A DNA stretch of 64,000 bases from Bacillus sp. JCM 19034 (GTDB lineage: Bacteria; Bacillota; Bacilli; Bacillales; Bacillaceae_D): the NCBI RefSeq assembly GCF_001310635.1, contig NZ_BAXR01000011.1:16420-80419 (forward strand), written 5' to 3'. Shown piece by piece: positions 21,338-31,795 of this stretch. Below the pieces are notes generated by a model, which searched no databases, was not told where the DNA came from, and saw nothing but the letters and a program-made list of their open reading frames with translations. A program made the position numbers and the translations under genes. How positions within the stretch are numbered: the stretch's first letter is position 1; each line of letters starts with the position of its first letter.

Positions 21338-22138
21338 ATGAGAATATTATTTATTGGTGATGTATACGGAGCACCGGGGCGGCAAATGATCCAAGAATAT
21401 ACGGCAAAGTTAAAAAAGCAATATAAGCCGACAATAACGATTATTAATGGAGAAAATGCAGCATCAGGTAAAGGGATTACGGAGAAAATTTATAAAGGTT
21501 TTTTAGATGCAGGTGCACAGGTCATTACGCTAGGGAATCATACGTGGGATAATCGGGGAATTTTCGAATTTATTGAAAATGCGAAACATATCGTACGCCC
21601 AGCAAATTATCCTGAAGGAACCCCTGGAAAAGGGTATACATTTCATCGCTATAATGATCTAGAAATTGCCGTTGTTAATTTAATGGGGAGAACATTTCTG
21701 CCCGCAATTGATTGTCCGTTTAAACGAGCAGATGAAATTATTCAGGAAGTTTCAAAAAGAACACCGTTTATTTTTGTCGACTTTCATGCTGAAGCGACAA
21801 GCGAAAAGCAAGCAATGGGTTGGTATTTAGACGGGAGGGTTAGTGCCGTTGTTGGTACTCATACTCATGTTCAAACAGCGGATGAGCGTATCTTAGAAAA
21901 AGGAACGGCCTATCTAACAGATGTTGGGATGACTGGACCATATGACGGTATTTTAGGTGTTGATCGTGAGGCTGTTCTTCAGAAATTTCTTACCCAATTA
22001 CCTGTTCGTTTTGAAGTTGCTGAAGGAAGAAAGCAGTTAAGTGCAGTTGTCATTGATTTAGATGGTAAAACAGGATTGGCAAAAAATATAACCCGCATTC
22101 AAATTAATGATGACCAGCCTGTAAGTATGCATGACTAA
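21338..22138 (+). CDS. ymdB: YmdB phosphodiesterase
   Basis: A 266-residue metallophosphoesterase of the YmdB family, linked in B. subtilis to the switch between motility and biofilm and active on cyclic nucleotides in vitro. Metal-binding blocks are FIGDVYG, INGENAA, TLGNHTWD, VDFHAE and VGTHTHV. It starts with ATG 21338 after TTAGGAG and is the usual partner of rny. Confidence 0.93.
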   Translation: MRILFIGDVYGAPGRQMIQEYTAKLKKQYKPTITIINGENAASGKGITEKIYKGFLDAGAQVITLGNHTWDNRGIFEFIENAKHIVRPANYPEGTPGKGYTFHRYNDLEIAVVNLMGRTFLPAIDCPFKRADEIIQEVSKRTPFIFVDFHAEATSEKQAMGWYLDGRVSAVVGTHTHVQTADERILEKGTAYLTDVGMTGPYDGILGVDREAVLQKFLTQLPVRFEVAEGRKQLSAVVIDLDGKTGLAKNITRIQINDDQPVSMHD

Positions 22139-22664
22139 AGTCTTTAATCAAAACGAATAGAGTTAATAAGAGTTGTACCGGCTTCACTTTCACTCACTGT
22201 TTAAGATAAATAATGCTTTTGGTACATCTCTAGCTTTGGGTATTTAGCGAAACCACATTTCTTCAAAAGGTGGTTTCTTTTTATTTTACAATTCGTTTTA
22301 GATGCAGTGGGAGTTGCTTGTTTGTCATATAATCTCATCAAATCTGATAGATTGGATATAAAAGAATATATCCTAAGTTAGTTTGTCACTTGTGATAAAA
22401 GATTGCAAGTCATCTTCTATTGGCAGCCTACTATTTGTTTTTAAGAAGGTATCCTTATATTCGCTCGTTTCGAATCGTTGCTGCTGTTTTTGAAAAATCG
22501 TGATGGTATTTTCAAATATTTTTGGAATATGATTTGCTTTGCTGAAATAAAATGAATTAGATATTGCATCTCGTATGCGTGGATGATCCCAACATACAGT
22601 CGTCATCATAAAAAACTAGGACCGATGGACAACCTAACGTATCGTTTAAGAGGAGGTACTCGAA
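22139..22664 (+). other. Gene-free stretch between ymdB and spoVS
   Basis: This 526-base stretch holds a terminator at 22249-22286 (GAAACCAC/GTGGTTTC then TTTTTATTTT) and a short palindrome at 22353-22372 (GGATATA/TATATCC). A 78-codon minus-strand frame (22373-22609) has no ribosome site and is not called. The spoVS promoter, probably sigma-H type, should lie here but I could not place it with confidence. Confidence 0.6.
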
Positions 22665-22925
22665 ATGGAAGTCTTAAAAGTTTCGGCAAAATCTACTCCA
22701 AATTCTGTAGCTGGTGCTCTAGCTGGTGTAATTCGAGAGAGGGGTGCTGCAGAGATTCAAGCTATTGGTGCAGGAGCCTTGAATCAGTCGATAAAAGCAA
22801 TTGCGATCGCTCGTGGCTTTGTAGCACCTAGTGGAATTGAGCTAGTATGTATTCCTGCATTCACCGATATTGAAATAGAAGGTGAAGAACGGACAGCAAT
22901 GAAATTAATTGTAGAACCGAGGTAG
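22665..22925 (+). CDS. spoVS: Stage V sporulation protein S
   Basis: An 86-residue Alba-fold protein needed for normal sporulation and highly conserved in sporeformers (MEVLKVSAKSTPNSVAGALA start, AIGAGALNQ). The ribosome site AAGAGGAGGT is strong. It is monocistronic: a terminator follows at once. Confidence 0.97.
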   Translation: MEVLKVSAKSTPNSVAGALAGVIRERGAAEIQAIGAGALNQSIKAIAIARGFVAPSGIELVCIPAFTDIEIEGEERTAMKLIVEPR

Positions 22926-22957
22926 CAAAATATGTCACCGCAAATCTTGTAAAGTCA

Positions 22958-22991
22958 CTTAACTATTGATCAGAGTTAAGGGCTTTTTTTT
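22958..22991 (+). terminator. Terminator after spoVS
   Basis: CTTAACT pairs with AGTTAAG, followed by GGC and nine T. Confidence 0.75.
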
Positions 22992-23198
22992 GAAAATCAA
23001 TGAAGTATCGGATTCTTTTCAAAATTGAGACTCTTCTAACCTTGCATTATTTTCAAAAACAAACTATTATAAGGACGTTTAGTATCAAATTGAGCCAATA
23101 TAAAAAATGAGTAAAGGTTATGTTACGATTATAATTAAATTATTGAAAACTGGAAAAGGTTTTGATGATTGATAGAGACAATGAGGAGTGGAGCAAGC

Positions 23199-24939
23199 GT
23201 GAGAGAGCAATTGTCATGGAAGGTTGGCGGACAGCAAGGGGAAGGTATCGAGAGTACTGGGGAAATTTTTGCTGCTGCTTTAAATCGTTTAGGATATTTT
23301 TTATATGGATATAGACATTTTTCTTCAAGAATTAAAGGTGGGCATACGAATAATAAAATTCGTGTCAGCACAACGCCTGTTCATTCAATTTCTGATGATT
23401 TGACGATTTTAGTTGCTTTTGATCAGGAAACGATTGATGTGAACATCCATGAATTGAGTAAGGACGGAATTATTTTAGCTGATGCTAAATTCAAGCCTGT
23501 CCTACCAAGTGACTATGAGGTTCGGTTAATTGTTATTCCATTTACGGAAATAGCAAAGGAATTAGGTACAACTTTAATGAAAAATATGGTTGCAGTAGGA
23601 GCGACTAGTGCGATCATTGGACTTCAAGCTGATGCGTATAAGAATGTCGTTGAAGATCTGTTCCTTCGTAAAGGAGAATCAGTCGTCGAGAAAAATATGG
23701 AAGCGATTCAAGCAGGGGCTAAATACGTCCGTGAAGAAGCAGAAGATGTACTACAAGGCTACCAGTTAGCAGCAGCAGACGGAAAAAACGTATGTTCATG
23801 ATTGGTAATGATGCAATCGGTCTTGGTGCCATTGCAGCAGGTAGCCGATTCATGGCAGCTATCCAATTACACCGGCATCAGAAATTATGGAATATTTAAT
23901 CAAGAAATTACCTCAATTTGGTGGAACAGTCATTCAGACTGAAGATGAAATAGCAGCATGTACGATGGCAATTGGTGCGAACTATGCTGGAGCTCGTGCA
24001 TTTACAGCATCTGCCGGACCAGGTTTATCGCTTATGGCTGAAGCGATTGGTTTAGCAGGTATGACCGAACAGCCACTAGTCATTGTTGATACACAACGAG
24101 GGGGTCCGAGTACTGGTTTACCGACAAAGCAAGAGCAATCGGATTTAATGGCACTCCTCTATAGTACTCATGGCGATATTCCAAAGATCGTTATGGCTCC
24201 AAGTACGGTAGAAGAAGCATTTTATGATACAGTTGAAGCGTTTAATCTAGCGGAAGAATATCAATGCCCGGTCATTTTGGTAACTGATTTAGCATTATCA
24301 TTAGGGAAGCAATCGGTTGAACCATTGGAGTATCATAAATTCGAAGTTCGTAGAGGAACGATTGAAACGGAAGAAACAATTTCTGAACGGGAAGATAAGT
24401 CTTATTATAAACGATATGAAGTAACAAAATCAGGTGTATCCAATCGTGTCTTACCTGGTACAAAAAATGGTATTCATCACGTTACGGGTGTTGAACACGA
24501 TGAAACTGGAATGCCTTCAGAGCTTCCAGAAAATCGACAGCAACAAATGGATAAACGGCTGCGCAAACTTAATCAGTTAAGTGATCGTTTTAAACAACCG
24601 TTATTTATTGACAGTCGGTATGATGAGGCTGATTTACTTGTTATTGGTGTAAATTCAACACGAGGTACGATTCAAGAAGTACTTTCACGCTTAACGGTTG
24701 ATCAGGTGAAGGCCAATCATGTTCAGGTTCGTTTATTGCATCCTTTTCCTAAGGAAGAGCTTGAAAAGGAAATGAAAAAAGCGAAAAAGGTCGTAGTTGT
24801 TGAGCATAATGCAACAGGGCAGCTTGCTTCTATTATTAAAATGAATGTTGCCAAAGCCAATATTGAAAGCATTCTGAAATATGACGGGAATCCGTTTCTA
24901 CCTGACGAACTACATCAAGCATGCAAGGAGTTGGTTTAA
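23199..24939 (+). CDS. korA: 2-oxoacid:ferredoxin oxidoreductase, alpha subunit, two frame slips
   Basis: Fused gamma/alpha subunit of a CoA-dependent 2-oxoacid (probably 2-oxoglutarate) ferredoxin oxidoreductase. The first 190 residues are the gamma domain (SWKVGGQQGEGIESTG, HFSSRIKGGHTNNKIR). The rest is the alpha domain with TASAGPGLSLMAEAIG and a C-terminal transketolase-like fold. GTG 23199 follows GAGGAGTG. Two slips, at the A-run 23783-23788 and near 23860, are both cured by one extra base (A, T) and restore GKKRMFMIGNDAIG and YPITPASEIMEYL. The stop is adjacent to the korB start, so the two form an operon. Confidence 0.9.
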
Positions 24940-25806
24940 ATGGCTACATTTAAAGAGTTTCGTAATAAAGTAAAGCCGAACTGGTGTCCAGGCTGTGGCG
25001 ATTTTTCAGTTCAAGCAGCGATTCAAAGAGCAGCAGGAAACATAGGATTAGAACCAGAAGACGTAGCAGTCGTATCTGGCATCGGCTGTTCTGGCCGAAT
25101 ATCGGGCTATATTCATTCCTACGGGTTTCATGGTGTGCATGGTCGAGCCCTTCCAATTGCTCAAGGTGTAAAAATGGCGAATCGAGATCTAACGGTAATT
25201 GCTTCAGGTGGAGATGGAGATGGATTTGCGATCGGTATGGGGCATACCATCCATGCGATCCGGAGAAATATTGATGTGACATATATTGTCATGGACAATC
25301 AAATTTACGGTTTGACGAAGGGGCAAACCTCTCCTAGAAGTGAAATGGGCTTTAAAACGAAAAGTACGCCAGGCGGATCGATTGAATCAGCACTTAACGT
25401 AATGGAAATGGCACTAACAGCGGGAGCAACGTTTGTTGCCCAAAGCTTTTCAAGTGACTTAAAAGGGTTAACAGCTTTAATTGAAGAAGGGATTAATCAT
25501 AAAGGCTTTTCATTAATTAATGTATTTAGTCCGTGTGTCACGTTTAATAAAGTGAACACATATGAGTGGTTTAAAGAAAATTTAACTAAATTAAGCGATA
25601 TAGACGGTTACGATCCAACGAATCGTATGAATGCGATGCAAACGTTAATGGAGCACAATGGTCTAGTAACTGGTTTGATTTATCAAAATAAAGAACAACC
25701 TTCTTATCAACAATTAATTCCAGGCTACGATGAGCAGCCTTTAGCGAAAAAAGATCTCACGTTGAATGAAGAGACCTTTCATGAATTAATAAAAGAATTT
25801 ATGTAA
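24940..25806 (+). CDS. korB: 2-oxoacid:ferredoxin oxidoreductase, beta subunit
   Basis: The 288-residue thiamine-diphosphate-binding subunit that pairs with KorA. The CPGCGD motif near residue 16, the IGCSGR segment and the ThDP-type GGDGDG...N-Q-IYGLTKGQ stretch are typical. It carries no extra ferredoxin domain, so electrons must pass to a separate ferredoxin. ATG 24940 follows the korA stop directly; AAGGAG upstream lies within korA. Confidence 0.93.
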   Translation: MATFKEFRNKVKPNWCPGCGDFSVQAAIQRAAGNIGLEPEDVAVVSGIGCSGRISGYIHSYGFHGVHGRALPIAQGVKMANRDLTVIASGGDGDGFAIGMGHTIHAIRRNIDVTYIVMDNQIYGLTKGQTSPRSEMGFKTKSTPGGSIESALNVMEMALTAGATFVAQSFSSDLKGLTALIEEGINHKGFSLINVFSPCVTFNKVNTYEWFKENLTKLSDIDGYDPTNRMNAMQTLMEHNGLVTGLIYQNKEQPSYQQLIPGYDEQPLAKKDLTLNEETFHELIKEFM

Positions 25807-25819
25807 GCGATAGTAGACG

Positions 25820-25846
25820 AAAAACGGCCTTTGCCGTTTTTCTTTT
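25820..25846 (+). terminator. Terminator after korB
   Basis: AAAAACGGC pairs with GCCGTTTTT around a CTTT loop, followed by CTTTT. Confidence 0.85.
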
Positions 25847-25958
25847 GATAGGAAACATATGAGGAGCACTTCCTTATTGTGTAGTGGAACTAAAGAAGTT
25901 ATAATTACTTATTGTATGTTTGGTTTCTATTTGTTATACGTATGAAAGGAGAGCTAAC

Positions 25959-27580
25959 ATGAATGAAGAACAACGTTAGGTAAATCTACAGCTGATGAAA
26001 AAGGTGCTACGCAGGACTTAAAATCCTCTGGCAGTAGCCAAAAAGATTACAGCAAATATTTTGATTTTTCAAATGTAAAAGTTGTTTCTGAAGATGAAAA
26101 TAAGAAAGTCATCCGTATTGATGGAAGAGATATATCAATCTTAGAGCAACCTGATTATCGTCAAGGGAAAAGAAGAGGAAAAGAAGATGTTCAAGTTATT
26201 CGTCCTGAAAGCTTAATTCCTGATAAAATGAAGGGAATAGGTGCAGGGAAGAAATTTCTCATCCGGACGTATGGTTGTCAAATGAATACACATGATTCAG
26301 AAAATATGGCGGGCTTGTTACTTGAAATGGGCTTTGAATCAACAGAAGTATCAGAAGAAGCAGATGTGATTTTGTTAAATACTTGTGCAATTCGTGAAAA
26401 TGCTGAAAATAAAGTTTTTGGTGAAATTGGAAATCTAAAACCGCTAAAGTTAGAACGTCCAGAACTGATTATTGGTGTATGTGGCTGTATGTCGCAAGAA
26501 GAAAATGTTGTGAATAGAATTATGCAAAAGCATCAGCATATTGACTTAATTTTCGGTACACATAATATTCACCGCCTTCCACACTTGCTCCATGATGCGA
26601 TATTAGGCAAAGAAATGGTCATAGAAGTTTGGTCAAAAGAGGGCGATATCGTTGAGAATATGCCACGTGCTCGTCAAGGAAAAACACAAGCATGGGTAAA
26701 CATTATGTACGGCTGTGATAAATTCTGTACGTATTGTATTGTTCCATATACGCGTGGAAAAGAACGAAGTCGATTGCCAGAGGATATTATCGCTGAAGTT
26801 AGAGATTTGGCACGGCAAGGATATAAAGAAATTACGTTACTAGGGCAAAACGTTAATGCTTACGGTAAAGACTTAGATTTTGAATATGGACTTGGTCAAT
26901 TAATGGATGAGATTCATAAAATTGATATTCCTCGTGTTCGATTTACAACGAGTCATCCGCGTGATTTTGACGATCATTTAATCCAAGTGCTATCAAAAGG
27001 TGGGAATTTAGTCGAGCATATACATCTACCAGTTCAACACGGTAGCTCAGCTATCCTAAAGTTAATGGCGAGAAAGTACACTCGACAACAGTATTTAGAT
27101 TTGGCCCATAAAATTAAAATGGCGATTCCGAATGCTTCGTTTACGACAGATTTAATTGTCGGATTCCCAAATGAAACGGAAGAGCAGTTTGAAGAAACGT
27201 TATCGCTCGTTCGTGAAATTGAATTTGATAGTGCTTATACGTACATTTATTCACCACGTGAAGGGACGCCTGCGGCAAAAATGAAAGACAACGTCCCAAT
27301 GGAAGTTAAGCGTGAACGATTAGCACGCTTAAATGCTTTAGTTAACGAGATTTCTGCTAAGAAAAATGTTGCGTATCAAGACAAAATAGTTGAGGTGCTT
27401 GTTGAAGGTGAAAGTAAGAAAAATCCGGATGTGCTAGCAGGCAGAACGCGTACGAATCGCCTTGTAAACTTTACAGGTCCAAAATCAGTTATCGGGGAAA
27501 TCGTATATGTAAAGGTTACGGAAGCAAAAACATGGTCATTATCAGGTGAAATGGTCGAAATGGCGGAGGTGCAGTCATGA
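25959..27580 (+). CDS. miaB: tRNA methylthiotransferase MiaB, one frame slip near N-terminus
   Basis: Radical-SAM enzyme that converts i6A37 to ms2i6A37 in tRNA. It has the N-terminal methylthiotransferase cysteines ([21 protein letters not shown]), the radical-SAM CxxxCxxC as CDKFCTYC, and a C-terminal TRAM domain. The start is ATG 25959, after GAAAGGAG. The frame meets TAG after six codons and continues in another frame from base 25976 ([10 protein letters not shown]...) to the conserved core; one missing base near 25975 explains this. The N-terminal extension with DYSKYFDFS is usual in Bacillus MiaB. The stop overlaps ymcA. Confidence 0.92.
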
Positions 27581-27999
27581 CAACAAAATATTCTAGAGAA
27601 GAAATTCGTGATAAAGCAACAGAGTTAGCAAAGATGATGGCTGAAACGGAAGAAATTGATTTCTTTAAGCGTGCTGAAAAGCAAATTAATGAGCATGTAA
27701 AGGTACAAGAATTAATTGCTAAAATAAAAAAGCTTCAAAAAGAAGCGGTGAACTTGCAGCATTACGGTAAATCAGAAGCATTAAAAGAGGTTGAGGCTAA
27801 GATCGATATGTTACATGATGAGGTAGACCAAATACCACTTGTACAAGAATTTAAACAAAGTCAACTAGAAGTAAATGAATTGCTTCAAATGGTATCAAAT
27901 ACGATCTCTAAATCAGTAACAGATGAAATCATTACATCAATGGGCGGAGACCTTTTAAAGCGTAGAACGACGAAAAGTCCATTCGATAGCTGTCAATAA
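27577..27999 (+). CDS. ymcA: RicA (YmcA), RNase Y specificity factor
   Basis: A 140-residue helical protein of the YlbF/YmcA family. In B. subtilis it forms the iron-sulfur Y-complex with YlbF and YaaT, which steers RNase Y and supports biofilm, competence and sporulation. The pattern [16 protein letters not shown] and the short C-terminal tail with Cys (SPFDSCQ) match the family. The ATG overlaps the miaB stop (ATGA). Confidence 0.9.
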   Translation: MTTKYSREEIRDKATELAKMMAETEEIDFFKRAEKQINEHVKVQELIAKIKKLQKEAVNLQHYGKSEALKEVEAKIDMLHDEVDQIPLVQEFKQSQLEVNELLQMVSNTISKSVTDEIITSMGGDLLKRRTTKSPFDSCQ

Positions 28000-28003
28000 A
28001 TCA

Positions 28004-28050
28004 TAAGCTACTAATAACAGAGGATAACTCTCTGTGTTAGTAGCTTTTTT
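28004..28050 (+). terminator. Terminator after ymcA
   Basis: A long stem, AAGCTACTAA...AGAG with CTCT...TTAGTAGCTT, followed by six T. Confidence 0.85.
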
Positions 28051-28413
28051 ATTGTTCATTTGTAAGGGAGAGTAATCGAGGTCAACATTCAAGCATATAA
28101 TGGCTTCATATGGAACACAGAAGATATCAAATGAGTAGTAAGTCGGCCAAAGGATTTAGCTCGATTCATTCTGCTGACTGAATGAATAATAAGGCGCTAT
28201 CGTGTTTTTCTGATTTTTTGTACTAAAACAAGTGTTACACACATAATGTGTTAAAGATCATGCTTTGCTTTCATCTTGTAAGTTTCTATTGCACATTGGT
28301 CATTCGCCCTGCATAGGATGTCAGTGAAGCAATTGGCGGAGCGAATGAGGCAAGTAGCCGATACGAGCGACCGACAACTCGATACGATATGAGAAAGAGG
28401 AGGGTTTAGTTTC
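28051..28413 (+). other. Gene-free stretch upstream of cotE
   Basis: No coding frame is supported here. It contains an imperfect palindrome ATTCATTC/GAATGAAT at about 28163-28188 and the probable sporulation promoters of cotE. Confidence 0.55.
28293..28320 (+). promoter_or_regulatory. Possible sigma-K promoter of cotE
   Basis: A -10-like CATAGGATG (28312-28320; consensus CATA-N3-TA) lies 17 bases after an AC typical of sigma-K -35 regions. In B. subtilis cotE uses sigma-E and sigma-K promoters. The match is partial. Confidence 0.35.
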
Positions 28414-28983
28414 ATGTCTCAGAATGAAAATGTGAATTATCGTGAAATTATAACAAAAGCGGTATGTGGAAAAGGTCGTAAGTTCTCAGAAGCAACTCAT
28501 ACGATTAGCCCTTCACACAAACCGTCTAGCATTCTTGGCTGCTGGATCATCAACCATAAATACACAGCTGAGAAGCAGGGTGACACTGTCGTTGTGCAAG
28601 GAAGCTATGATATTAATGTCTGGTACTCGTATAATCAAAATACGAAGACGGATGTTGCAACACAGACGGTTACCTATACGGATGAGATTGGTTTAAAAAT
28701 GCGAGATGATCATGTTCTATCAAATCAAATGGATGTTATTGCTCGAGCGGTTCAACAGCCAAATACACTAGAAGCAACGATTGGAGAAGATGGTTCTAAT
28801 GTAAATGTGCAAGTTGAAAGAGAGTTTGTCGTGGAATGTATCGGTGAAACGAAAGTCGCAGTTGCAGTAAATCCAAATGGGACGGTTGATGATTATCCAG
28901 TTGAAGATTATTCTGATCAAGTAAGTGATGAAGAATATGAACGTCTTGATCCGAATTTCCTTCATGGCGAGTTTGATAACTAA
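28414..28983 (+). CDS. cotE: Outer spore coat morphogenetic protein CotE
   Basis: A 189-residue soluble protein made in the mother cell that organises assembly of the outer coat. The start region (REIITKAVCGKGRKFSEATH), the PSSILGCWIINH segment and the acidic C-terminal tail match CotE and its length. ATG 28414 follows AAAGAGGAGGG. It lies between ymcA and mutS as in B. subtilis, with its own promoter region and terminator. Confidence 0.95.
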   Translation: MSQNENVNYREIITKAVCGKGRKFSEATHTISPSHKPSSILGCWIINHKYTAEKQGDTVVVQGSYDINVWYSYNQNTKTDVATQTVTYTDEIGLKMRDDHVLSNQMDVIARAVQQPNTLEATIGEDGSNVNVQVEREFVVECIGETKVAVAVNPNGTVDDYPVEDYSDQVSDEEYERLDPNFLHGEFDN

Positions 28984-29059
28984 AGTGATCAAACAGGTAA
29001 AACGTTACCATAGCAAATTAAATATTGGTTTTAAGCAAGGAGCTACACATATTGCTTTT

Positions 29060-29109
29060 AGTGGTGAGTTAAAAAGGTGACAATTCTTTTCACTCACCTT
29101 TTTTATTTT
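29060..29109 (+). terminator. Terminator after cotE
   Basis: The inverted repeat GGTGAG/CTCACC (with the alternative AAGGTG/CACCTT) is followed by TTTTTTATTTTT. Confidence 0.65.
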
Positions 29110-29140
29110 TGTCTTCGTCATGCGAATGATCGCTCTACTA

Positions 29141-29149
29141 TGCTATAAT
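29141..29149 (+). promoter_or_regulatory. Extended -10 promoter of mutS
   Basis: TGCTATAAT forms an extended -10 element about 35 bases upstream of the mutS start; no good -35 is seen. Confidence 0.5.
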
Positions 29150-29183
29150 AAATACGTGATTATGGAACGGTGGAGGAGAAAGT

Positions 29184-31778
29184 ATGGCACAAGTAACACC
29201 AATGATGAAGCAGTATTTAGACATTAAGGCACAGTATAAAGATGCCTTTTTATTTTTTAGACTTGGCGATTTCTATGAAATGTTTTATGAAGATGCCAAA
29301 TTGGCTGCTAGGGAACTTGAAATTACGTTAACAGGTCGTGGACAAGGTGAGGAGCGAATTCCGATGTGTGGTGTTCCTTATCACTCCGCAGATTCTTATA
29401 TTGTAAAATTAATAGAAAAAGGCTATAAAATAGCAATTTGTGAACAAGTAGAAGACCCGAAGCAAGCAAAAGGCGTTGTGAAAAGAGAAGTAGTCAAGCT
29501 TCTCACCCCTGGTACTGTTATGGATGGTCAAATCATTAAAGAAAAAGAGAATAATTTTATTATTGCGGTAACAGCTTTCAAAGACCATTCTTATGGGGTC
29601 GCACGTGCAGATTTAACGACTGGGGAAAGTGCGGTTACATTATTTAACGATGACGTTGATGAAGTTATTCATGAGATTCTAAATACAGGGACGAAGGAAG
29701 TTGTCGTATCATCAACGTTATCAGGGGTATTGAAAGAGAAGCTAGAGGAGCGGAAACAGTTTACGAAATCATTTGAGGATGAAGTTGAAATAAACGATGG
29801 GTACGAACACCTTTGTAAAAACTTACAATCTCAAAAACTCGTTCAATCATTTGGACGTCTTTTACAATATTTAATTCGTACACAAAAACGCTCATTAGAT
29901 CATTTACAGCCTGTTATTTATTATCCTAGTAATTCTTATTTAAAGATGGATTCTCATACAAAACGAAATTTGGAATTAACTGAATCTTTACGTGAAAAGA
30001 AAAAAGCAGGATCACTTTTAGCTGTCATTGACCATACGGTAACGGCAATGGGGGGCAGGCTCTTGAAAAGCTGGGGTTGATCGCCCACTTGTTGATCAAA
30101 TTAAAATTGAAGAACGTCTTCGTGTTGTGACAGCATTTAAAGATCACTTTTTTATTCGTGAGGAGCTGAGAGACGAGCTTCGGCACGTATATGATCTTGA
30201 ACGATTAGCTGGTCGGATTGCCTATGGAAATGTAAATGCACGAGAGCTCGTTCAATTAAAGCGTTCCTTACAACGTATTCCTGCTATTAAAGAATATTGT
30301 TCAACAGTAGTAGCAGATAAAGTTGATGAATGGTTTAGTAACGATACAATAATAGAAGAGTTATTAAATCTATTAGAAAGTAGTCTTGTGGATGATCCAC
30401 CAATCTCGGTAACCGACGGTGGGATGATTCAAGAGGGCTATCATCAAGAGCTGGATACATACAGGGATGCTAGTCGAAACGGAAAGCAATGGATTGCTGA
30501 ATTAGAACAGAAGGAACGGCAACAGACGGGTATTAAGACATTAAAGGTCGGCTATAATCGTGTCTTCGGTTATTATATTGAAGTGACACGAGCAAACGTT
30601 CATTTACTAGAGGAAGGTAGATATGAGCGAAAGCAAACGTTGACGAATGCAGAAAGATTTATTACACCTGAGCTAAAAGAAAAAGAAGCACTAATATTAG
30701 AAGCAGAGGAGAAGCTTACTCAATTAGAATACGATTTGTTCGTCAATATCCGAGAGATGGCGAAATCATTTGTTGCAACGATTCAGTCATTGGCCCACTC
30801 GATTAGTGAGATTGACGTTCTATGCGGTTTCGCTCAAATAAGCGAAGAAGCCCAATATGTGAAACCAACCTTTTCAATGAGAAATGAAGTATTTATTCAA
30901 TCAGGTCGCCACCCGGTTGTTGAGAAGATGATCAAAAAAGGGGAATATGTTGAAAATGATGTTCGATTAACAAATGGTCGCGAATTGTTATTAATTACTG
31001 GACCGAATATGGCTGGAAAAAGTACTTACATGCGTCAGCTAGCCCTTATAGTTGTGATGGCTCAAATAGGCTGCTATGTTCCTGCTAAAGCAGCTGAGCT
31101 ACCGATTTTTGATCAAATTTTTACGAGAATTGGTGCAGCTGATGATTTAGCAAGTGGGCAAAGCACATTTATGGTTGAAATGCTTGAGACAAAATATGCC
31201 CTTACAAAAGCGACAGAAAATAGCCTTATTTTATTAGATGAAATTGGCCGCGGGACATCTACTTATGATGGTATGGCTCTAGCACAAGCAATCATTGAAT
31301 TTATTCATGATACGATTCGTGCGAAAACATTATTTTCAACTCATTATCATGAATTAACCGAGCTTGAAAATACATTGCAGCATCTGCAAAATGTTCATGT
31401 TTCTGCGGTGGAAGAAAACGGAAAAGTTGTGTTCCTCCATAAGGTTGTTGATGGACAAGCTGACCGTAGCTATGGCATTTATGTCGCTGAGCTTGCTCAA
31501 TTGCCACAAGAAGTAACAAATAGAGCTGATGAACTATTAAAACAGCTAGAGTCTTTTCCTAGTGAGCAGAAAAATCATACGATTAAGGAAAAAGTAGTCA
31601 GCCTGAGCAATTATCGTTATTTGAAGAGGAGAAATCCCCAATAAAAGAAACGAAACCGACAAAAACTGAGGAGCAATCTCAGCGGATGATGAAGGCGTTA
31701 GCTCAAAAGGATGTTTTAAATATGACTCCTCTTGAGGCGATTCAATTTGTTAATGAATTACAGAAGTTAGTGAAATAG
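29184..31778 (+). CDS. mutS: DNA mismatch repair protein MutS, two frame slips
   Basis: ATPase that recognises mispaired bases. The N-terminal mismatch-binding motif is [11 protein letters not shown]; Walker A is [14 protein letters not shown], Walker [17 protein letters not shown], and [10 protein letters not shown] follows. The frame changes at the G-run 30073-30076 (one G too many; removal gives [13 protein letters not shown]) and again near 31595-31600, where one extra base restores [14 protein letters not shown] and the final segment to the TAG at 31776-31778. That tail includes [17 protein letters not shown], the usual MutS C-terminus. The repaired length of about 864 residues is normal. 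mutL follows 17 bases later. Confidence 0.94.
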
Positions 31779-31795
31779 AACGGAGGTGGACGTCG

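Noticed and set aside
22373..22609. A 78-codon minus-strand frame between ymdB and spoVS
   Set aside because: It has no ribosome site, no recognisable family and covers the likely spoVS promoter. It could be real only if conserved in relatives.
28163..28188. The palindrome ATTCATTC/GAATGAAT upstream of cotE as a terminator or operator
   Set aside because: No T-run and no known regulator site fits; a strong terminator for ymcA already lies upstream.
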